From contig NW_025934652.1 of assembly GCF_000764305.2 (NCBI RefSeq), positions 47,978 to 111,977 of the forward strand: a stretch of DNA of 64,000 bases, read 5' to 3'. The position numbers were made by a program, and so were the translations under genes. Positions 24,601 through 34,685 of this stretch are shown one piece after another. The notes under the pieces are model-generated. The model was not told where the DNA came from. It was given only the letters and a program-made list of their open reading frames with translations, and did no database searches. The stretch comes from Hyalella azteca. Lineage: Eukaryota; Arthropoda; Malacostraca; Amphipoda; Hyalellidae. The number at the start of each line of letters is the position of its first letter. Positions within the stretch are counted from its first letter, which is position 1.

Positions 24601-27600
24601 CCCCGGTGAGAGAACATCAAACCAGTACACTTGCTGCCCTGAAGTCTACGTCGACGTTACCTTCAAGATTCATTTGAGACGTCGAACTCTTTACTACTTC
24701 AGCAATCTCATCATGCCATGCGTTTTGATTTCTTCAATGGCCCTCCTTGGCTTCACTCTACCTCCCGATTCTGGAGAAAAGCTCACGCTCGGTAAGTAAC
24801 CAATAACTTTCTTCAGCAAACTGCTGAAAAACTTTCTCTGCGAGGTAAAACTGTGCGCCGGTCTAGAAGTTTTCTTCACGAACTAGGCCGTCTGGAAGTC
24901 CAGGTAACGGAAATATTACAGCCAGAAAACCGTGATTCGCCGCTCAGAAGTTCCGTTTGCGAACGAAACACAAAAGGAGCAGATTTTTCTAATGCCGTCT
25001 TTAGGGGGAGTAATTATAATCATAATTCATAGTTACGGAAAATTCAAGCGTTCCGACGAATGAAGAATTTGAACATCGTATGAAATGTTCTAATAAGAGT
25101 ATTTAATGTATCGTCGGGTTTGCTATTTTTCGGTGCTGTGCGTGAATCAGGTCCTGGGAATGATTGAAACGGTTTATTCCTTATCAAAAAGTTCCAGTAT
25201 TCCTGGACCTGGTCCAGTAACGGTTTATTCCTTATCCAGTAAATAATTTTAGCTCAAGCAAATTTATGCGCACACAAGCGAGAATAAGAAAGATTTATTT
25301 CGCGTAATAAGTGGAGAAGCAAAATCGTCCGTAGCCGCCGACTGAGTGCTGTAGTTTCTAAAAATTACACATTAAAGTTGTTGCTATGGAGATCAACCTC
25401 CCAAGAATCTGAGCATGTATTGTTATAGAATCTCATGAAATGCATACAAATAGATATTAATTAGTAAATCGAAGAAGTGCTATGGGAATATGAGAAATGT
25501 AGAGTGGATTGGTCATCAGATTAAGCATTGCATTTAATCACAAGGAAGAAATCTCGAGTATCTGCCTCTATCTCAGTGTCTATGAATATCTCTTCAATTA
25601 ATTAATTTTTTCTCCCGTTAATCAAATTGTAAATTAATAACCGTACATTTTCACCAAATTGCTCACATCTGGTCAACCACGATTGACTTTGATTTTTTCT
25701 ATCATTTTTCAATCAGACACTTATCCTTTACTTCTTAAATCAAAGAATTGTGAAGAGCAACTCTCTTTCACCGAGAGAATGTAGGATGTATGTCCGTAAA
25801 GAAGTGACTGTACAATTTAAATCAAGTGTAATGATGCCCAGTGAGGCTATGCAGTGGCTGTGGTAATTTGGGATCGGGAAAATAAATCATCTAACCATTA
25901 AATTTCAATCATTTAACCATGGAAAAAATCAAATCATAGCCATCATCTAACCATTGCGATCTTAGAACCCATACGATCGTCAAACCATTCCGTTCATTTT
26001 ACTATATGATCATGTAATCACTGCAATAATCTCACCATTGCAATCATCTAACCATTGCAATCATCTAACCATTGCAATCGTCTAACCATTGCAATCATCT
26101 AACCATTGCAATCATCTAACCATTGCAATCATCTAACCATTGCAATCATCCAACCATATAAACCATTCCGTTCATTTTACTATATGATCATGTAATCACT
26201 GCAATAATTTCACCATTGCAATCATTTAACCATTGCAATCATGTAACCATTACAATCATCTAACCATTGCAATCATCTGACCTTTGCAATCATCTAACCA
26301 TTGCAATCATCTAACCATTGCAATCATCTAACCATTACAATCATCTAACCATTGCAATCATCTGACCATTGCAATCATCTAACCATTGCAATCATCTAAC
26401 CTTTGCAATCATCTAACCTTTGCAATCATTCAACCATTGCAATCATCTAACCATTGCAATCATCTAACCATTGCAATCATCTAACCACTGCAATCATCTA
26501 ACCATTGCAATCATCTAACCATTGCAATCATTTAACCTTTGCAATCATCTAACCATAGCAAGCATCTAACCATTGCAATCATCTAATCATTGCAATCATC
26601 TAACCATTGCAATCATCTAACCTTGTAATCATCTAACCATTGCAATCATCTAACCTTGTAATCATCTAACCATAGCAAGCATCTAAACATTGCAATCATC
26701 TAACCATTGCAATCATCTAACTATTGCAATCATCTAACCATTGCAATCATCTAACCGTAGCAATCATCTAACCATTGCAATCATCTAACCTTGTAATCAT
26801 CTAACCATTGCAAACGTCTAACCATAACAATCATCTAACCATTGCAATCATCTAACCATTGCAATCATCTAACCATTGCAATCATCTAACCACATCTAAC
26901 CATTGCAAACATCTAACCATTGCAAACATCTAACCATTGCAAACATCTAACCATTGTAATCATCTAACCATTGCAACTGTCTAACCATTGCAATCATCTA
27001 ACCATTGCAATCATCTAACCTTTGAAATCATCTAACCATTGCAATCATCTAACCATTGCAATCATCTAACCATTGCAGTCATCTAACCATTGCAATCATC
27101 TAACCATTGCAATCATTTAACCACTGCAATCATCTAACCATTGCAATCATCTAACCTTTGCAATCATCTAACCATTGCAATCATCTAACAATTAGACACA
27201 TACACGAATCATGTATGTGTGCATGATGAGAGGCAATTGTTTGCGAGTTGAGCGATCACCTTTCCAACGAACCTCTTTTAATTCCACTTTCAACTCGGCG
27301 ACGAGGATTAGATTCACTAGATTTGTGATAATTACCTAATATTATTGTTGGCATTTATTAATAATTATCTTGCTAGTTATTACTATCCTGTATTGAAATT
27401 GATATTAATTCAAATCTTATTTACATTAATTCCAATTTTATCGACATTAATTCTCATCTTATTTTAAGAGACAAGTCCAACAGATGTAATTGAGCCCAAT
27501 TTACAAAGTGCAACAGATTTGTTCTGTTTTTTGAAATACGTTGTGACTTTCTATTGTTGCAGGGGTCACTATTCTCCTGTCGCTTACTGTTTTCCTAAAC

Positions 27601-30600
27601 ATTGTCACCGAGAATATCCCTGAGACGTCAGAAGCAGTGCCTCTTATATGTATGTAGAACTTGCATCAATAGCTTGTATATGTTGTTCGGTGGAGGCTTA
27701 ACTATCCTCCAAACAAGGCTAATGTTTCAGCTCACGGGTCTGGAATGGAGCTAGCAACGTTCATGCTGAAACGAGTTTCAAATTTAGACAAGCGTCAATT
27801 AAAACTAATTTTTTTAATTAAATATTTTATTATCAATCATATAAATCACGATATCTCAATAATATTAATCTATTCTCGATCACGAAACTGAGTTTTTTTT
27901 ATTTATTTCTTTGTATCAGGTTGCTATTTTTAAAATAGCAATTGTAATTAGACTTCGAGGTGTATTTTTATCTTCCACGATAATTGCTTCTAAAATGGTA
28001 GCCCGATTATAAAATGGTTAATAATCTAATAAAATTAGATAATTTCTTTCAATTCCAGTTCCCGACGAGAGTTGAAATTTATTTGTTATGGAACGATTCG
28101 CTTGAAATCGAGATAGGAAAGATTATCTTATCTCACCAGTTTTACTTAGGAAATGTGATCTGACGAATTGAAATATCGTTTAGTCGATATCTTCTGAGGC
28201 GTTTCAAAGCTCATTTGAAAATATTGAACAGATTCAAAATTTACTGCCGAGGCAGCAACAGCTTTTCAAAGAGATAACCGCAACGTACGATTCCTGCAGG
28301 TTAAAAAAATTTAGTTTTTGTTTTTTCTCGCTGAACTTTTTTCAAGAGATGAACAAAAATTTCATGCAATTTTTCGGATTTTTTTTTATTTAATTCCTGA
28401 GTGTAAAATCTGAAATTCTGGAACCTATTTCCGCATTCAAAGATATGATTGTTAATTATAATAGTGAATAAATTTCGTAACAGCTAAAATTCCTGACATT
28501 TGAAGCGTTTCGTGAAACATCGAACAGTTTTGAAGCAGTTCAAGACCTCGACTCGAGCTGAAGCATTTCTCGTATCCTTGAGCTCATCGCTTTTTAAACT
28601 ATTCATCCTTAAGTACTATTTTTTATAGAGTGCAATGGAATTAACTCTCTTTCTCGCGAAATTAGCAGCTATTGAATCAAATCCAACTGGAATGAATGTA
28701 TCCATCCGTAAACACCGTCCGCAGTTGCGAAACTTTATGACTCACACCACCCATTTATGATGTGATCCTAGCAAAGATTGTTTCTTGGTGATTTTTATTG
28801 TAAATATCATTTGTTTTGAGTGTAAACTTTGATCTACCCAATTTCTGGCTGTTTTCTCTCAGTGTGGGTTTCCCTTTTCACCGAAGAATTTCTCTCGTGT
28901 TTCTGCGTTTGATTGTGTTTTTTTTTTCTTTACGTTTTATGGAAAAGGTGAAGCGAGCTTTGGCCTCATCCTGCACTGAGTGTTGCGCCTGAAGCTCCCT
29001 GTTTTTAGAACTGGTACTTGGAGAATAATTAACGCGCTAAGTAATGCCTTTATTTCATTACCTCTTTTTCGTCGAACTCATTATATCTTGCTATAGTTTT
29101 TAATACTTTCACGGTAATGAGCATCCCGTTCCTGGTGATTAATCTTCAGTATTATTATATATTTTTACAATATTTTAATTCATACGCATAATCGATCGTT
29201 CCTCTTTGATTAGCAACAATGCACCGATAATTCATTTCAAATATTTAAGCGAACGATGAGTATTACATTCTTATTTTGTCTGCACTGCACACATGTACAA
29301 GTCTCTCATTTGTAAAATTTTCATCGCGTTCAGTGTTATTCCTGTCGCCACGGATTTGTCTCTAGCATATTGTCTGCTTAACTATCTATTGTAAGTGATG
29401 TTGGTGAGTGAATATTGTTCTATTTCGTTACAGGAATCACAATCCTGCTTTCATTGACGGTTTTTATGACGCTAGTAGCCGAACAGCTGCCGCAAGTTTC
29501 TGATGCCATTCCTTTGCTAGGTACGACGCGAACTGTTAACGGACTAGAACAACTGCTTAATAAACATAATTAACTTCATCATCGTAAAGATGCATAATTA
29601 ATACGAAGAGTATCTACTCTTGGTGTGCTTAGTGTTTCATCTAAATAATTTATAACTACATGAAAAGTAATAAATAACTCAATAAATTAACATTACAAGT
29701 GTTTTCCGTAGACTGATGTCATGATGATCTCTGTCCTCGGTTGTATGAATGCAGACTATAGAAGTATCAATATTTTTGAGACGTTTTAATTTATTTTATA
29801 TTTAATTTCGCTGATATGTAGAGGTCAGTGATATCGATTATCAATGAAGTGTTCATTTGTTTGCGATTATATTTACAGTAGCGTTGGCGTTAAAAACTAA
29901 AAAAAATATCTTGCTACATTTTCAATACACAAGTTTATGCTTCATTCGGACATCTTATTTTTGTCATGAAAGCTCTCAATTCCTGTTGTATTTACATAAG
30001 TAACTAAATCAGATACCTTCTTTAAGTATTGAGAATTTATTGCGTCAAAATCAATAGATTGACAATATATATTCAAGGCAAAAAGAAGTTAGTTCAAGTC
30101 CCATTAGCATCAGCTGACCCATAGCCTAGAAATTATAAACTAGTGGAATCAAACAATTTAAGAAAACAATTTTATTAATCATCGTGACAATAAGATTACA
30201 AATGAACATTTTGATACGGCTGGAAATGAATCCCTAAATAGACCGGGCGTTGCATGCTGTTTCGGTGTACATACAGAACTGCCTGATTGCCGCTATCTCG
30301 CACAAAAGTCATTTCTTCTCGGATCACTGCAAGCTGGTTTCAAACCACAAATATATTAAATTAATAGCATAGAGGTAGCACCTGCTGGCTATGTATTTTG
30401 CAGCCAGTAATTTCTCATGTCACTTCAGAAAGTTGTTTACAATGGCGGGTTCTTCCGATAGTGAAATGGTATAACAATTGCGTTTTTATCTTTTTCTGAA
30501 CACTGAAGAGGTTCGAACAAGTTAATTGGAGTTCTCGATGATGAAATAAGCGACGACTCAATGTAAACTAACACCCGGTTTAATGTTAAATATTCAAAGT

Positions 30601-33600
30601 GACTGCTCACCGTCCAGAGTTTTTTAAGTGAAATAAACGGGGAATTGATTTCTGCGAGACAGCGACAGCGGAGTCTGTTATATTAGAAAAACGAGTCCCC
30701 TGCACACGACAGTCTTCGACCACACTCGTTTAATTAAATACGGATTATCGGTGGCCAATAGGAGGCCGATAGCTGTATCGTATTTGTTATTTATTTTGAA
30801 TTGTCATATCGAGAGATGATGTTCTCCTTAGAGTAAAGTTTTAATGAGAACTCACCTTATACTGCATTAGCGCGTCTACTTCAAATCAATTTCAATTTGG
30901 CTTCTGATCAAATGTTTGATATTGAAAGACATAATTAATTTAATATAAACGTGGAGCTTTAGTTTAAAATCTTTAGCAAGCACTTATGGCGGCACTGCCC
31001 GATGAGGATGTTACATTTTTGCAAACAATGCGTTAATATTAAATTAAAAAATCAGTTATTTTCTAAAAAAATTTTATTGAAGTGGTCTGAAAACTGCTAT
31101 GTGCATTGGTCTGAAACCGATGTTCTGTGCCTGTCCTCCATTTATGTTCTATATAAAACAATATAATATATTTTAATGCGACACGCTGCTTTATATTTGT
31201 TCACTAAATATTCATTTGATTATAATTATTTTTTATATTTTTATTCGAATTTCGAACAATCAAGCTTCGACAATGAAGTAAACCGTGTGTCAGTGCGCAT
31301 TAAATTCCATAGTCAAAATTTTCAAAAATAACATATCCCTTGCGTTCAAATACATCTTTAATCAATTCAAATCAATATGACTATGATTTTTCGCCTATAA
31401 GTTTTTAGTTGAAAAAATAATAATAAGAAATCGAAACTATTTTTCTTATTTATTATTGTTTGTCTACTGTTTTCATTCTATCAATTTATTACTATTTTTT
31501 GGCCATGCCTCTGAATTGCTGAGAAGGCGCATTTCTGAAAATTATTTAAATAAAATTTAATAACTACACTCAGATTTACCTCGGTGACTTTCAATCCAAA
31601 TTACATTTATAAAATAAAAAAATTCGAGTGTGTAGAATACATTTCACATTATTTTATTTGTTCATTTGTCGTACATTGGTGTGAATGTGAACATTTGTTC
31701 AATTTAACTTGTTTATTTGATTAAACCTTCACCGCCTAAACAAGACCCTTCACCGCTTTCGTACAAATTCCAATTATGATATTTTAATAATTCATAAATT
31801 GACGTATGTTATTTATACTAAAGAAATGTTTTGGCGGTGAAGGGTTAAACAAGCTAGAGGATAGAGAGAATTGACGACGTCTAACAAACACTTTATTTAA
31901 ATAAATTATGGTGAACTTGAGTCATTGTGTTCTGCAACCGCGTTATTCAAATTAAATCGAACAATTAATTAATATTAGGGCCGTCCTTAGTAACCGATTA
32001 CGCGAAGAACTCAGCCGGTGTTGCAAGGTTTCCTTTAAAAAAATTAAAAATCACAAAGAGGTTTCAGGTTTATTTTTTTATTTGTAGATCGGATCATTGA
32101 TAATTACAACTACGAAACGGAATAAATTCTCCAAGTATCATTAACATTATTATTGATTGGTATTAAAGTACCGATGGTTTTTCTTTCTATAGCGATAGCC
32201 TCATTATTGTATTTAAAATCTGACTCCTAAACTGACCATCAAGTAAAGCACGCTTATTCCGTTAGTTTTAATGCATGTTCGTTAAGCTGCAAAAGATGCA
32301 TGCGTTGGCTCTGTGTTGTATGTGTGATTCCCTTTCAAATGTTATTATTCATATGTTTTTATTTAATTCGTACAGCTTCTAGTATTTTCCTTTGTATATA
32401 ATGGAAATTTTGAGAGGAAAGAAATAACCTGACAATCCTTTTTTTCATTTCCTGTACATGAAAATTTTTAATTATTGAATAATATTCACTTTTGTCCATA
32501 ATATTCACTATAATGTTCACTTTTCGTCTTAGATTAAAAATATTCATATATTACTCATCATATTTTTCTCTACGTTCATGCATGTTTAAAAATGTCCTCA
32601 ATCCTCACCCGCCTTTTGTGTGTCTTGCTTTTGCCGTGTCGCTCCTAAAAAATTATTGATGAATTGAATGAATTGCCTGCTTGTCATGCAATAGACTGTA
32701 TTTTAATCGTTGTACTAGCTATAGAATTATTATTAATAAGCTAAAACTTAAAAAATAACAATGCGATTGATATGATAAAAGAAAATTAAAATCACTATAA
32801 CTATTTGACCTGACCTAATAATTAAAACTAATGCATTCTGATCGAATACCAAAACCTCTCGTGAATATTGTGTCAAATAACTTGTGATTGTAATTGACTA
32901 AAAAACTCGTGATACAATCTAGCAATCTTCAATTTCAAGAATTTTCATCATGTTTTCATTGCGTTGCAGCCACGTATTTTAACTGCATCATGTTCATGGT
33001 GGCATCATCGGTGGTTCTGACTGTGGTGGTACTAAACTACCACCACAGAAGCCCTACCACTCATACCATGCCTGACTGGGTAAGTTCTTCCGACCACCGC
33101 TGGGCTGGAGGTACTGCAAGCACCCCTTCGTCGTCAAGAGACTTCAGAAGCGACCTCGAGAGGAACACGTCCAGGACCACGCGATACGTCGAGCCTATAC
33201 CGCGATGGGTGAGAGACGTTCAATTAAAATGGCGTATTAAGTAAATGTCTTCATTTTTAGCGCATTTTCTCATTAATGGAAAAAATGCACTATTGTGCTC
33301 GCCCATGTCCGTCTATCTGACTGTCTGTCTGTCTGTCCGTCCGTCCGTGACCTCAAGTTTTAGTCGACGAGAAAATGCGCTCTCTGTCATTGCAGTGAGT
33401 ACTGGGTTATGTTTTTTTTTGGTATCTCGTGCAAAGGAAAAGTTCGTTCTAAACTTCTGTTTGGCGTAGTTTCTTTCCTTTACCATATACTACAGATGAG
33501 AATTCTGCAGGCTCAGGAATACTTAGTTTAACCTCTGTGCGATGCCCGTTGGGCTAACTTTTCCGTAGGTGCTCATATAACCATTATATAACCAGTGATA

Positions 33601-34685
33601 AAAAAACTCCTCCGCAATGGAACAGATGTATTTATTCTGATGTTTTCGGCCACAGCTTCCGTAGAGTTTGAATCTCATTTATTAAATAATGTGATAATCT
33701 CTTTTAAAGAATGTGAAAGAATGTGAGAAAAATAGTGCATCATTCTTTACGGTTCAATACTCAACACGGCCAATCGCCAGTTTCCGTTCACTTTCTTTCC
33801 TCCGATGTAAGACGTGCTGGTCACTCGCTCGCTGATATTTTGAGCCATTTTATTGTTTATTATTATTGCCTAATCAGTGTTATTTTTAGTAACCCTTTCC
33901 GTGAGTGTACCTTGCATTCAAGTCGTTCTTTCTCCATGAAATAATAGGTAGAATATTTCTAGTTCAGAGCAAGGTAAAATATTATTTTTAGCGTATTTTC
34001 TCATTTATTGAAAAAAGGCGCTATTGTGCTCGTCATGTCCGTCCGTCCGTGACTTCACGGAAGGACGAGAAAATGCGCTCACTGTCACTCACTACAGTGA
34101 GTACTGATCTAATTTTCTGTTATGGGGTCCACAACAAAGAAAATGCTTAACCAAAGAGTAACATTTATTATTTTTTATCTTCAGGTGCGGACTGTTTTAC
34201 TTCAGTGGCTCCCATGGCTATTGAGAATGCAGCGGCCGCGCAAGAAAATTACCAGAAAAACCATCGCCTTGAGCAACAAGATGAAAGAGTTGGACTTGAA
34301 AGAAAAGTCTTCCAAATCTCTATTGGCAAATGTACTTGACATCGACGACGACTTTCGACAAATTCGTACACTTTCTTCCACTCCGACTTCTTCACATAAC
34401 GGCGGCTACACGAGGCTACTAGGCAGATCTTACGAAGAGGGAGGCATGCCATCATCTCAGAGTTCTTATTGTTTCAATAACACCAAAGAGTTACAAAACA
34501 TATTAAAGGAGCTTCGATTTATTACTGGGAGCATGAAACAAGATGAAGAAAATAATGAAGTAGTGATGGATTGGAAGTTTGCAGCTATGGTCGTCGATAG
34601 ATTCTGCTTGATAACTTTTACTCTGTACACGATCATCTCGACAATTGTTGTGATAATCACGGCACCGCATATTTTTGTTGCTTGA
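15506..34685 (+). CDS. nAChRalpha6: nAChR alpha subunit gene (alpha5/6/7 group, alpha6-like)
   Basis: Spliced coding exons are 15506-15645, 17123-17167, 18570-18679, 20591-20771, 22571-22646, 24597-24791, one of 27563-27649 or 29434-29520, 32970-33079 (or to 33208), and 34185-34685. All phases agree. The product has an N-terminal ligand-binding domain, the 15-residue Cys-loop (C, 13 residues, C), the vicinal CC of loop C that defines alpha subunits, four membrane segments and a cytoplasmic M3-M4 loop. GEKLTLG before M2 marks a cation-selective pore. Similarity is closest to the insect alpha5/6/7 group, and the paired M2 exons recall the alternative exon 8 set of Drosophila alpha6. It is an acetylcholine-gated channel subunit in the plasma membrane. 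The signal-peptide exon (ending in phase 1) was not found, so the 5' end is incomplete. Confidence 0.93.
15646..17122 (+). other. Intron of the alpha gene
   Basis: Contains MITE copy 2 (16019-16170). Otherwise AT-rich and featureless. The open frame at 16269-16511 has no family features. Confidence 0.7.
16019..16170 (-). mobile_element. Short MITE with CAGGGGCCATACTTTC termini, copy 2
   Basis: Inverted relative to copy 1 at 941. Starts CCTGGGCCTATACTTTCAAA and ends TTTGAAAGTATGGCCCCTG. The interior AAGTTAAGAGATCGTAAGTT is shared with the other copies. Intronic in the alpha gene. Confidence 0.75.
17123..17167 (+). CDS. nAChRalpha6: nAChR alpha exon: loop D
   Basis: 45 nt, phase 0-0, encoding [15 protein letters not shown]. 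The tryptophan in NVWLNL is the conserved loop D aromatic of the complementary binding face. Acceptor TTTTGCAG, donor GTGAGA. The length equals that of the matching exon in the beta gene (59530-59574). Insect alpha6 genes can carry two versions of this exon; I saw only one here. Confidence 0.93.
17168..18569 (+). other. Intron with two small tandem repeats
   Basis: A ~63-bp unit (TTTGGCTATTTGATTGATTC...) repeats about 2.5 times at 17190-17345. A degenerate ~15-bp array of TATCCTGA-like words runs up to the next acceptor (about 18400-18565). No gene supported; the frame at 17812-18015 has no family features. Confidence 0.6.
18570..18679 (+). CDS. nAChRalpha6: nAChR alpha exon: loop A
   Basis: 110 nt, phase 0 to phase 2. 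It encodes [20 protein letters not shown] and then WTPDILMYN, the loop A tyrosine region (consensus WxPDxxxYN). Acceptor CCGCAG; the donor GTGGGG is weak. The beta gene has an exon of the same 110-nt length at 50545-50654. Confidence 0.92.
18680..20590 (+). other. Intron, little recognised
   Basis: Contains short repeats TTTCCATAGCTGACGATTT (18900-18960) and a partial duplication of AATTGAGCTCTTAGAAT near 19885-19940. A - strand open frame at 19291-19590 (99 codons) matches no family I know. No other feature. Confidence 0.5.
20591..20771 (+). CDS. nAChRalpha6: nAChR alpha exon: Cys-loop and loop B
   Basis: 181 nt: one base completing a serine, then 60 codons, phase 2 to phase 0. It reads [20 protein letters not shown], then IPPGIF and the Cys-loop [15 protein letters not shown] with both cysteines, and [10 protein letters not shown] (loop B tryptophan). 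The acceptor is a TAG (GGTGTAG). The donor GTAAGA at 20772 is the first of five near-identical donors created by a tandem duplication of this exon's 3' edge. Confidence 0.93.
20699..21092 (+). repeat. 79-bp tandem duplication of exon 3' edge plus donor, 5 copies
   Basis: Units start at 20699, 20778, 20857, 20936 and 21015. Each carries CATCACTTGGTACCCCTTCG, the Cys-loop coding sequence to GATGAGTCCAAG, and a donor GTAAG(A/T); the last copy has GTAAAT. The first copy is the true exon end; the other four are in the intron. The unit is not a multiple of 3, and reading through the first donor meets TGA within 18 codons. The junction (GTAAGACATC) fits an original join of intron GTAA with exon GACATC. 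Copies are nearly identical, so the expansion is young or homogenised. Confidence 0.95.
21093..22570 (+). other. Intron with paired palindromes
   Basis: ACAAATAAGGCTCTAAGGAG followed by CCTTATTTGT forms a hairpin with 13-bp arms and a 4-base loop. It occurs twice (about 21685-21718 and 21783-21813) within an AT-rich inverted region at 21655-21815. The rest is featureless. Confidence 0.6.
22571..22646 (+). CDS. nAChRalpha6: nAChR alpha exon: loop F region, GC donor
   Basis: 76 nt, phase 0 to phase 1, encoding [20 protein letters not shown] then EWDLK. SEDGGD and NGEW are conserved in the alpha5/6/7 group. No GT donor fits. The sequence AAAG/GCAAGA is a strong GC-AG donor, and a splice there rejoins the frame exactly with 24597 (LK-G-VPGERT). 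Confidence 0.9.
22647..24596 (+). other. GC-AG intron, nothing else recognised
   Basis: Begins GCAAGA and ends TTTCAG. AT-rich interior; 23580-23830 is somewhat GC-richer and could be a degraded repeat. No gene supported. Confidence 0.65.
24597..24791 (+). CDS. nAChRalpha6: nAChR alpha exon: loop C and M1
   Basis: 195 nt, phase 1 to phase 1. It encodes [20 protein letters not shown]: the adjacent cysteines flanked by tyrosines are the loop C signature of alpha subunits. [20 protein letters not shown] is pre-M1 and M1, and [13 protein letters not shown] leads to M2. The donor GTAAGT is strong. Confidence 0.95.
24792..27562 (+). other. Intron holding the 17-bp satellite
   Basis: Unique AT-rich DNA to about 25880, then the satellite to 27190, then about 370 bp to the first alternative M2 exon. 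No other feature. Confidence 0.6.
25885..27193. repeat. 17-bp intronic satellite, about 75 copies
   Basis: The unit is TAACCATTGCAATCATC, with point variants (TTTGCAATC, ACTGCAATC, CATAGCAAGC). A longer block with CCGTTCATTTTACTATATGA occurs twice (about 25985-26045 and 26162-26222), so the array also grew by larger duplications. It lies in the intron just before the two alternative M2 exons. Confidence 0.95.
27563..27649 (+). CDS. nAChRalpha6: nAChR alpha alternative exon 8-like, version 1 (M2)
   Basis: 87 nt, phase 1 to phase 1. It encodes [20 protein letters not shown] and then TSEAVPLI, i.e. the pore-lining M2 helix and the M2-M3 linker. Acceptor GTTGCAG, donor GTATGT. Joining to 32970 completes a serine codon (T/CC). 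It has the same length and phases as 29434-29520 and covers the same part of the protein, so the two must be alternatives. Confidence 0.9.
27650..29433 (+). other. Intron between alternative M2 exons, nothing recognised
   Basis: AT-rich, no supported repeat or frame. Confidence 0.5.
29434..29520 (+). CDS. nAChRalpha6: nAChR alpha alternative exon 8-like, version 2 (M2)
   Basis: 87 nt, phase 1 to phase 1, encoding [20 protein letters not shown] then VSDAIPLL. Acceptor GTTACAG, donor GTACGA. Relative to version 1 it changes the outer part of M2 (LNIVTE to MTLVAE) and most of the M2-M3 linker. Joining to 32970 completes an alanine codon. The pair parallels the mutually exclusive exon 8 versions of Drosophila alpha6. 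Inclusion of both would not shift frame but would duplicate M2. Confidence 0.92.
29521..32969 (+). other. Large intron, one TTAA MITE
   Basis: AT-rich. I looked for a third M2 exon and saw none. The only supported element is the small TTAA-flanked MITE at 31721-31848. Confidence 0.5.
31721..31848. mobile_element. TTAA-flanked MITE, 128 bp
   Basis: TTAA (31721-31724) then ACCTTCACCGCC; the inverse GGCGGTGAAGGG then TTAA (31845-31848). An extra CCCTTCACCGC lies just inside the left end. The TTAA target duplication and short inverted ends point to a piggyBac-type source. It is related in terminal sequence to 13950-14185. Confidence 0.7.
32970..33208 (+). CDS. nAChRalpha6: nAChR alpha exon: M3, with two in-frame donors
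   Basis: Starts in phase 1 after TTGCAG and encodes [20 protein letters not shown] then LNYHHR, i.e. M3 and the start of the cytoplasmic loop. A donor GTAAGT at 33080 ends the exon at MPDW (110 nt). A second donor GTGAGA at 33209 ends it at PIPRW (239 nt). Both are phase 0 and both join to [11 protein letters not shown] at 34185. The short form matches the usual length of the family. The long form adds 43 Ser/Thr/Arg-rich residues ([18 protein letters not shown]). The extra stretch is open and GC-rich like exons, so it may be a real isoform. Confidence 0.88.
33258..33420 (+). mobile_element. (GTCC)n-core interspersed repeat, copy B
   Basis: TAGCGCATTTTCTCATTAAT, GTGCTCGCCCATGTCCGTC, a GTCT/GTCC tract, GACGAGAAAATGCGCTCTC, then GCAGTGAGTACTGGGTTAT. 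Same order as copy A. Confidence 0.78.
33988..34116 (+). mobile_element. (GTCC)n-core interspersed repeat, copy C
   Basis: TAGCGTATTTTCTCATTTAT, GGCGCTATTGTGCTCGTCAT, three GTCC units, GACGAGAAAATGCGCTCAC, then CTACAGTGAGTACTGATCTA. It has a shorter tract than copies A and B and ends about 70 bp before the terminal exon. Confidence 0.78.
34185..34685 (+). CDS. nAChRalpha6: nAChR alpha terminal exon: M3-M4 loop and M4
   Basis: 166 codons and TGA at 34683-34685, phase 0 in, acceptor ATCTTCAG. It begins [15 protein letters not shown] and has [20 protein letters not shown] then [17 protein letters not shown], both hallmarks of the alpha5/6/7 group. A Ser/Gly-rich variable stretch follows, then [16 protein letters not shown] (the amphipathic MA helix) and [20 protein letters not shown], the start of M4. 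The protein ends APHIFVA. Complete and undamaged. Confidence 0.95.
   Translation: MRTVLLQWLPWLLRMQRPRKKITRKTIALSNKMKELDLKEKSSKSLLANVLDIDDDFRQIRTLSSTPTSSHNGGYTRLLGRSYEEGGMPSSQSSYCFNNTKELQNILKELRFITGSMKQDEENNEVVMDWKFAAMVVDRFCLITFTLYTIISTIVVIITAPHIFVA

Larger units (their letters stand above)
33209..34184 (+). other. Last intron of the alpha gene, two repeat copies
   Basis: Holds (GTCC)n-core repeat copies B (33258-33420) and C (33988-34116). The remainder is AT-rich and featureless. Confidence 0.7.

Noticed and set aside
26000..27190. CRISPR-like array (regular repeats)
   Set aside because: Units are contiguous 17-bp satellite repeats without unique spacers, in an animal intron.
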